From NCBI RefSeq assembly GCF_000142905.1, contig NW_013657647.1, positions 90,957 through 154,956 on the forward strand: 64,000 nucleotides of DNA, written 5' to 3'. Source of the DNA: Thecamonas trahens ATCC 50062. Its lineage: Eukaryota > Apusozoa > Apusomonadida > Apusomonadidae. Position 1 is the first letter of the stretch. Each line of letters opens with the position of its first letter. Below, in pieces: positions 57,860 to 64,000 of the stretch. The position numbers were made by a program, and so were the translations under genes. The notes beneath the pieces were generated by a model. That model had not been told where the DNA came from, did not search any database, and saw only the letters and a program-made list of their open reading frames with translations.

Positions 57860-59783
57860 ACAGGTCGTTATCGTAGACGAGCTTGATGGCGCCGATGTCC
57901 TCAGCGCAGCACCAGGCGGCAGCGCTCTTAAAGTACGCCCGATTAAAATAGTCTACGTCACCGGACTTGACGAGGCCGGTCAGGGCCTTGTCGACAGACG
58001 AAAAGTGGATGACGGCCACATCGTCGTAGTCGGCAAGCCGCTTGGCCCAGCCGGCGTCCGAAGTCGGCGCGTGGAAGTGGAGCACGTCGTTGTCGTGGGC
58101 CACCACTTGGCCGGAAGGGTCGAGCGAAAAGTGCGAGTCGGCGTCGGCGTCGAGATCGTCGGCGGCGTGGGCTGCGTCGGCCTCGCAGTCGGCGCAAAAG
58201 GTGACGGTCACCCGCGAGCGGAGGAGCGACGCCGGAACCTTGGGGTTCTCCAGGAAGCTCGACTCGCGAAAATCGAGGCCCGAGTCGACCCGGAGGTGAT
58301 ACGGGTTGAGGATGTGGTCGAGAGGGCAGGCGGTGGGGAAGCCCATGTCTTTGGTCCCACTCAGCATGCAACCGTCGCCGAGGAACCACCAGTACGTGTC
58401 GCAAAGGCACTGGACCCGCGGGAGAATGAGGATGCGGCCCATGGCGCGCGCAAGGGCAAAGGCTTGCATCACCTGCGCCACCTGCAGCTTGCCCAGCGCA
58501 ATGTGCTTGGTCGGCACAGCCTTGGACGGCACAAACTCGGGCTCGAGCATGTCCGACGGAATATTGAGGTCAAAGGCCAGGAACTTGCCGCGGTAGTACT
58601 CGGGTGGGTCGTGGAAGAGCTGATGCTGCCGCATGGCCATGATCTTGCCGTCCATCCGCCCAAACTGGAACGTCGAATGGGCCATGAACGGGAAGAACCC
58701 GAGCCGCTGCGGGAGCCGCTGTGTGTAGAACACGTGCCCGTTGCAGAAGAGCAGCGTCGGTAGGTCGGCCGTCCGCAACCGCTTGTTCCACACTAGCGAG
58801 ACTCGCGAGAGTCGGTCCGTCCGCTCAAAGCCTTCGTTCATCAACTGCATGAGCGCAGCCTGGTCGAGAATGTCGAGGTCGGCGTGCATGGCGTCGACCC
58901 ACGCCGAAAGGAACGCGTTCGACGCCGGTGTCGGCCGGATGTACATGATCCCGATGCAGTAGTAGTGCAAGTAGTTCTGCTTCTCGTTGTCCGGCCCGTC
59001 GCTGATGTCCGGCGCATGAATTCGGTCCGTCGAGAGCATCATGTCTGTGTGCTGGCCGTAGAGCTTGAGCCACGGAAACGGGTTGCGCATGACCACAGCA
59101 TCGACGTCGGTCGCAAGCACCGAGTAGCCCCACGAGACAATCTCAGTAATGACCGCGTACTTGAGCCGGTTGAGCTGCTTGAACGTCGCCGACCGCAAAT
59201 GGTCCGAGTCGGCAAACACAACTTCAGCGTCAAGGAGCGCCACAGGCACGCCCATGCCCACCAGATACTCCTCAAGCTTGTCGTCAAAGGCGCAGACAAG
59301 GATGTTGGAGATGCCGGCCTCCTCAGCCCCCAGATACAGATTGAGAGCCAGGTCTTTGAACAGATAGTTAGAGAAGGCAATCATGACGTTGTGGTCCGCA
59401 TCAGCAATGCTCGCCACAACCTCTTTGGTCAGCAGCCCAAGCCGTGGTCCAGCATTGCCATGCCCGTGCGCATGCTCCTCCACGCTGTCGTCCTCGGCGT
59501 TGGCCGCTTGCTTCCGGTTCGCCAGCGCCACATGCTTATGCGGTGACGCCGTCCCGCCTTGGCCTCCACCTTGACCTCCGCCTTGGCCTCCGCCTTGACC
59601 TCGGTTGCTGTCAGAGACAAAGCCGCCCATAGCCCAGCCGGCCTCTCCGCCACTCCGGCTGCTGCTTCCCCGCGAGGCGACCAACCATGTCATCGAGACC
59701 ACCGCCAGTCCAGCCAAGCAGAGCCAAAGCCACGTCCGACGCCCGCGTCTGCTCCCACTGAGCGACATACGTGCCGGATACAT
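57843..59783 (-). CDS. GT77-like (XEG113-type) Golgi glycosyltransferase
   Basis: 646 residues. A type II signal anchor (about 17-36, TWLWLCLAGLAVVSMTWLV) and a Gly-rich stem lead to a nucleotide-diphospho-sugar transferase domain (about 115-330). Its DxD-type motif is ATDVDAVVMRNPFPWL (about 225), preceded by VITEIVSWGY. The second half (ALGKLQVAQVMQAFALARAM, LILPRVQCLCDTYWWF, TACPLDHILNP) matches the C-terminal extension of plant XEG113, a GT77 arabinosyltransferase of extensins. The donor sugar here is unknown. His-rich and Gln-Gly repeats lie in the stem. The start is MYPARMSLSG, with Met6 as alternative. A C17 tract (coding strand) lies 57 nt upstream of the start. Confidence 0.75.
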   Translation of the reverse strand: MYPARMSLSGSRRGRRTWLWLCLAGLAVVSMTWLVASRGSSSRSGGEAGWAMGGFVSDSNRGQGGGQGGGQGGGQGGTASPHKHVALANRKQAANAEDDSVEEHAHGHGNAGPRLGLLTKEVVASIADADHNVMIAFSNYLFKDLALNLYLGAEEAGISNILVCAFDDKLEEYLVGMGVPVALLDAEVVFADSDHLRSATFKQLNRLKYAVITEIVSWGYSVLATDVDAVVMRNPFPWLKLYGQHTDMMLSTDRIHAPDISDGPDNEKQNYLHYYCIGIMYIRPTPASNAFLSAWVDAMHADLDILDQAALMQLMNEGFERTDRLSRVSLVWNKRLRTADLPTLLFCNGHVFYTQRLPQRLGFFPFMAHSTFQFGRMDGKIMAMRQHQLFHDPPEYYRGKFLAFDLNIPSDMLEPEFVPSKAVPTKHIALGKLQVAQVMQAFALARAMGRILILPRVQCLCDTYWWFLGDGCMLSGTKDMGFPTACPLDHILNPYHLRVDSGLDFRESSFLENPKVPASLLRSRVTVTFCADCEADAAHAADDLDADADSHFSLDPSGQVVAHDNDVLHFHAPTSDAGWAKRLADYDDVAVIHFSSVDKALTGLVKSGDVDYFNRAYFKSAAAWCCAEDIGAIKLVYDNDLFSLAP

Positions 59784-60031
59784 TTGACGGAGAGGAGAGG
59801 ATGGCCGTGAATGCAGAGGGTATGTATGGCGAGAGGGAAGGGGGGGGGGGGGGGGGAGGGGAGGGAGGGGGAGAGAGGGCGAGGAGGAGTGGAGTAGCTG
59901 TGCCTATGGGTCCATGGCTGGACAGCTCGACCACGATCGATCACAACCTGATCACCGGCTGATCACACACATGCACACACACATACACACACACACAAAC
60001 ACCTGCCACTACACCCAGTTGTTGCTGATCA

Positions 60032-61037
60032 ATGGAAAACCGGTCGCGTACTCGGGATGATGGTCTCACTCCCATGATCATCGTCTCGCCCGAAGCAGCT
60101 GGTCTAGTGCGTCTTCTGCAAGAGAGTGGCTACCGTGCACGCGTGGGTGCGTTGGTCATGCATGTGTCGTGTGATCAGCAAAGCTGGCGAGGGGGGGGGG
60201 GGGAAGGCGTAGCGAGGACGACGGGCACAGGCATGGCCTGCTACGGGCGAGAGTGGTGACGCAGCGCACTGTCAAGATAGGGGACGTACTCACGTATCCT
60301 CCCCTCACGTTTGGCTTGTCTCCTCACCTGCAACAGGGCCATCACTGCCCGGGAGTGGCGGGGCGCAGGTGCTGGTGCCGCAGAAAAAGGTCGCACTTGG
60401 ATGGGCGGCGAGCGAGGCGGAAGCGATGGCAACGGCGAGGTCTCTGCGGTGCGAGTTTGGCAACGGCTACACGCGCTTTCTCGTCCTTGCGCTCTCGATC
60501 GATGACATGGAGTCGGTGCTGGCTGCAGTACAGGCTGAGGTGCTGACCGACCGGCCAGGCGTCGGGCTTGGCCGCGCCCCGGTCCGCCGCTGTGTCCAGG
60601 TTGTGCCATGCGGAAGCCCAGACGAGCTGCTCGAGACGGCGCTGGTAGCGCTTGAGGCGGTGCTAGAGGATCCCAATAGCGAGGGCGGGATTTTCGCCAC
60701 AGAGGCGTTGGACGTGGGCGCGCGGATGGCGGAGGCGCTGGCAGTGATGGTGCCCGGCGAGGAGCCGCGCGTGGCGACCGCGCGCGCGTTTCTTGCTCAG
60801 TTCACCATGGCGTCGCTGGCAGAGCTGGCGGTGGCAGCGACTCATGACGGGCAGCACACGCCGGATGAGGCCATGCTCGCCTCGGCACTCGCCGACGGAC
60901 TCGCAACCGATGCCCGTGAGAGGCCGAATGGAGTCAACTCGAGCCAGTCGGCCAGCGAAACGCTCAGCGACCTCGTCGCCGTCGCCAGCACCATCACCGA
61001 ACAGCTTGCCGCTACCGATGAGCGCCTAGCAGCGTAG
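60032..61037 (+). CDS. Two-exon gene, product unknown
   Basis: 259 residues. Exon 1 (60032-60142) encodes MENRSRTRDDGLTPMIIVSP to ESGYRAR. Exon 2 (60369-61037) resumes VLVPQKKVALGWAAS. The 226-nt intron has a GTGGGT donor and a GCGCAG acceptor and carries a G13 run. The first 90 residues read as alternating strand and helix (IIVSPEAAGLVRLLQES, RVLVPQKKVALGW, GYTRFLVLALSIDDMESVL), a small alpha/beta fold, followed by Ala-rich helices. I do not recognise the family. The leader upstream (59960-60002) is CA-rich, as before the GH32 and UBR7 genes. Codon bias supports both exons. The junction is the best in-frame choice but not proven. Confidence 0.55.
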
Positions 61038-61641
61038 CAGAGACCATTGTAGCATGAAGCAGCCTGCGAGTTACCGAGCTCCTCAAGTGCTTGGCTGCAG
61101 CAGAGTGGCAAACCAACTACGCGCACCGGATACGGTCAAGCCGAGAACGGTGCGCACGACATGGATTGAGTAGTGGCCGAGTCTCCGCCAGCCAAGCGAC
61201 GGCCGGTCACACAGCTCTCGCAAGCGGTCATGGGTGTGGGATACTCGACCAAAGCGCCGTCTGCGGCGGAGCTGAGCCACCTGACGGCCAACTCTGAGAG
61301 TAAGTGACATAGTTCAGGGAGGGGCGTGGGGGGGGGGGGAGGGCGTGGTGGTGACAGGGGTGGTGGCGGGCTAGCTGGCGGGCGGGCGGTGGGTGCGGGT
61401 GTGTCCGTTGGCCTGGTCCATTCAAGCGACTTCTGGTCAGCGCAGCCAAACATAACAAACGAATGTTCGACCAGTGGTGGGCGACAGGGGGGGGGGGGGA
61501 TTTGGGGGGTAACGGGGGAGGGAGAGGGCGAAGGGAGGGGGAAGGGAGGGAGGCACAGTGTGTTTGACGGGGAGATAAGGGGGGACATGGCTCACACATG
61601 GGAATGGGGAGGGAGTAGTTGGACGGGATGAGCTGTCTGCC
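61038..61641. other. Intergenic, G-rich upstream region of the EF-hand gene
   Basis: No coding block seen. G runs at 61328-61339 and 61487-61499, here on the coding strand of the downstream gene, within broadly purine-rich DNA (61490-61570). Confidence 0.6.
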
Positions 61642-63873
61642 ATGGTTGCGGCGCTGCAAAAAATCGAATCGGGCCGTCTGTCCGAGTCAAAGTGGATGGA
61701 GGTGGCTGAACAGGTGGGCTTTGGCACCACCCGCCAGTTCCGCCGCGACTTCTTCAAGCTGTTTGCCGACTCTGGCAAGATGTTTGTGAAGGAGTTTGCT
61801 GTCTTCTGTGTCCTTTTGCACACCACCTCGGCCAAGACCATGGTCTCTGCTCTTGCAGGCTTGTTTGATCCGGCGGGTCTGGATGAGCGCGAGGTCAAGA
61901 CCTTGTTTGTCATGATCGCCATGTCGGTCAAGCGATGCAACTTTGTCCTGCCTGGCCTGGTGCCCGAGTTTGACACCACCATTCCAGCCTTTCTTCTGCC
62001 GTCGTCCGAGAAGCGCCCGCTGCACAAGGTCGCTGCCCAGCTGTTTGCCGAGGTCGATGTCAACAACGACGGCATCATCTCGCAGGAGGAGCTGAAGAAG
62101 TTCCTCAAGTCGTCCAAGGTCAAGGAGGTTGCCGACTACTTTAAGGTGGTGGCCTCGGCGCTGCCCAAGTCGCGTCCGGCCGGCACCGTTGACGCCACCC
62201 TTATTGGCGGCGGCGCGATGGCGACGACGTCCAAGCGCCGCAAGAAGACGAAGAAGAAGACAAGCAGCAAGAAGAGGCGCCGCAAGTCGACAACCGGCGC
62301 CTCATCGACCAAGAAGCGGCGGAAGAAGAAGCGGCGGGTATCGGCCGACGGCGGGGGTACGACGACGACGACGACGACGACAAGCAAGAAGAAGCGGCGG
62401 AGAAAGTCAACCGGCGGAAGCACCAAGAAGCGCCGCAAGAAGAAGCGGACAACGAGTACCTCGACCAAGACTGTGGCGTCGGCCGACGGGACGCGGACCA
62501 AGAAACGCCGCAAGAAGAGCACCAAGAAGAAGCGGGTCAAGAAGCAGGTCGCCGACGACGGGACTGCGACGACCACGGCGACGGTTGTCAAGACCGACGC
62601 CGCCGCAAGCGTCAAGAGCTCCAAGGGCTCCAAGGGCTCCAAGTCCAAACGCCACAAGCACCGCAAGCGGGTCGTGACGACGGTCATTGAGAAGCCAATG
62701 TCCGACGAGGCCGACGGTGCTGCGGCCTCGGGTTCGGACTCGGGCTCAGGCGAGTCGGAATCGAGCTCCAGCTCCAGCTCCAGCTCCAGCTCCAGCTCCA
62801 GCTCCAGCTCCAGCTCCAGCGCGAGTGCAGGCAAGGCTAGCGGCAAGGGCAAGGGCAAGGGCAAGGGCAAGCGGCCAGAGCGCGACGCCAAGGGCCGGCC
62901 GATCGCGTATGTGCGCGACCACTCGCATCCGTCCAACTCGGCGTACACGTACACGTACACAATGCCCTCGGATGAGCCGGAGCGCCAGCAGAGCAAGACG
63001 AAGAAGAGCGGAAGCAAGAAGAGCAAGAAGAGCAAGAAGAGCAAGGGCAAGGGCAAGGCTGCGCCGCGGCCCAAGTACCGGCGGCGCAAGAAGCTTGCGG
63101 AGCGTGGTTCGGGCTCGTTCTCGTCGGACGTGGCTGCCGAGGTCTCGGGCTCCGACCTCATCATTCGCATCAACCGGCGGTCGTTGGAGCGGCCCGGACA
63201 CCGCGGCTCGCTGCGGTCGACAGGCGGTGCGGCGCGGGTCATGGTTGTCGACGCCGGCGCGTCACTGCGGGCCTCGCACCGCTCGCTCGGGCGCTCGCAC
63301 CTCCGTACCCGCTCGCTCTCGCGCTCACGCTCGCGCAAGCCGCTTGTGCTCGTCGCCTCGGACTCGGGCTCGGATCTGGCGTACCTCTCGGCTGGCTCGG
63401 ACTCGCCCATCATCATCCGCAAGTCAAAGCACCGCCACAAGCACCGCCACAAGCACAAGGGTAAGGGCAAGAAGAAGAGCAAGCACAAGCACAAGCACAA
63501 GTCCAAGCACAAGTCCAAGCACAAGTCCAAGCACAAGTCCAAGCACAAGTCCAAGTCCAAGGCCAAGTCCAAGGCCGGCTCTGACTCGAACGATGACGCT
63601 GGCCCTAGCAGTGACAACAGCAACGGCTCGGCCGCTTTGGATGCTGCGGCGTCTGATGGCAAGGCCAAGGCCAAGGGCAAGTCCAAGAAGGCCAAGGCCA
63701 AGGGCAAGTCCAAGAAGGCCAAGGCCAAGGGCAAGTCCAAGAAGGCCAAGTCGAGCAAGAAGGCGTCCAAGTCCAAGTCGAGCAAGAAGGCGTCCAAGGG
63801 CAAGGGCAAGTCAAGCAAGAAGGCGTCCAAGTCCAAGGTTAGCGCCGAGTCCAGCGCTAGCACCAGTGCATAA
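61642..63873 (+). CDS. EF-hand protein with very long Lys/Ser-rich low-complexity tail
   Basis: 743 residues. Residues 1-150 form an EF-hand-type helical domain (KWMEVAEQVGFGTTRQFRRD, DFFKLFADSGKMFVKEF). One canonical calcium loop is present: DVNNDGIISQEEL (about 137-149). An earlier hand is degenerate (FADSGKMFVKEF). After residue 190 the protein is low complexity: KKTKKKTSSKKRRRK blocks with Thr runs, a run of about 20 Ser, KSKKSKKSKGKGK and HKHKHKSKHKSKHK, and a KAKAKGKSKKAKA repeat three times at the end. The polybasic tail suggests binding to acidic polymers such as DNA, RNA or tubulin tails. A function in calcium-dependent tethering is only inference. The start is the first Met in context CCATGG. 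Confidence 0.75.
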   Translation: MVAALQKIESGRLSESKWMEVAEQVGFGTTRQFRRDFFKLFADSGKMFVKEFAVFCVLLHTTSAKTMVSALAGLFDPAGLDEREVKTLFVMIAMSVKRCNFVLPGLVPEFDTTIPAFLLPSSEKRPLHKVAAQLFAEVDVNNDGIISQEELKKFLKSSKVKEVADYFKVVASALPKSRPAGTVDATLIGGGAMATTSKRRKKTKKKTSSKKRRRKSTTGASSTKKRRKKKRRVSADGGGTTTTTTTTSKKKRRRKSTGGSTKKRRKKKRTTSTSTKTVASADGTRTKKRRKKSTKKKRVKKQVADDGTATTTATVVKTDAAASVKSSKGSKGSKSKRHKHRKRVVTTVIEKPMSDEADGAAASGSDSGSGESESSSSSSSSSSSSSSSSSSSSASAGKASGKGKGKGKGKRPERDAKGRPIAYVRDHSHPSNSAYTYTYTMPSDEPERQQSKTKKSGSKKSKKSKKSKGKGKAAPRPKYRRRKKLAERGSGSFSSDVAAEVSGSDLIIRINRRSLERPGHRGSLRSTGGAARVMVVDAGASLRASHRSLGRSHLRTRSLSRSRSRKPLVLVASDSGSDLAYLSAGSDSPIIIRKSKHRHKHRHKHKGKGKKKSKHKHKHKSKHKSKHKSKHKSKHKSKSKAKSKAGSDSNDDAGPSSDNSNGSAALDAAASDGKAKAKGKSKKAKAKGKSKKAKAKGKSKKAKSSKKASKSKSSKKASKGKGKSSKKASKSKVSAESSASTSA

Positions 63874-64000
63874 ACCCAACTACCCGCGACCGTGCGCACC
63901 GCGCCGTCAGCGATCCTCCGATTCCCCCGATGCCTGTCCCGTCCCGCACATGTGAGCACCTGTCCTGTGCCACAAGTCCCACCCCACCCCCCCCTCCCCC
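63874..64000. other. End of window, no feature seen
   Basis: Downstream flank of the EF-hand gene ending in CCCCACCCCCCCC-type sequence. Nothing coding recognised. Confidence 0.5.

Noticed and set aside
62136-63959. 607-codon minus frame with Leu/Asp repeats opposite the EF-hand gene
   Set aside because: Antisense of AAGTCC/AAGGCC repeats encoding Lys-Ser on the plus strand.

Overview
The window is a eukaryotic scaffold segment with two 100-base N gaps (3156-3255 and 52224-52323). It is GC-rich and gene-dense. Short spliceosomal introns (about 42 to 330 nt) begin GTATGT, GTGAGC or GTACGT. Intergenic DNA is full of homopolymer G/C runs and CA, GA and GGGTCG-type repeats. Gene content is typical of a free-living, probably flagellated protist: a PTS2 receptor (PEX7), ER glucosidase I, UBR7, NOB1, Pol5/MYBBP1A, two proteins with flagellar DPY-30/RIIa-type docking domains (ENO4-like and RIIAD1-like), TKL-type kinases and many Ala/Ser/Lys-rich repeat proteins. 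The style would fit an apusomonad such as Thecamonas, but that assignment is inference.

Layout. 0-7.5 kb: coiled-coil protein, LigB/DODA-like dioxygenase, ENO4-like pseudo-enolase, PEX7. 7.6-12.1 kb: a protein built on an exact 22-residue repeat, then a small spliced gene. 12.5-24 kb: Pol5/MYBBP1A, a two-repeat MYB factor, a PH-RapGAP-CNH protein rebuilt from four exons, and a two-exon RIIAD1-like gene. 24.7-30.4 kb: a GH32 enzyme with a PAN/apple insert, an abutting NHL-repeat gene (possibly one fused gene) and glucosidase I. 31.4-40.7 kb: a CAMK/MARK-like kinase and a 2166-residue acidic repeat protein. 41.1-48.3 kb: UBR7, a beta-propeller/multi-TM protein and NOB1. 48.6-64 kb: ankyrin protein, coiled-coil protein running towards the gap, a kinase-cyclase-pseudokinase, a secreted-looking CK1-like pseudokinase, a GT77-like glycosyltransferase, an unknown spliced gene and an EF-hand Lys/Ser-rich protein.

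Themes. NOB1 and Pol5 serve ribosome biogenesis. ENO4-like and RIIAD1-like suggest an axoneme. Glucosidase I, the GT77-like enzyme and GH32 belong to secretory-pathway carbohydrate chemistry. Genes are not in operons. They are packed tail-to-tail, three pairs with overlapping coding ends. Three genes carry apparent single-base frameshifts (41.94, 43.18, 49.63 kb), at least two at homopolymers, so assembly error is the simplest reading. A recurrent poly-C tract on the coding strand upstream of starts is the most striking non-coding pattern.
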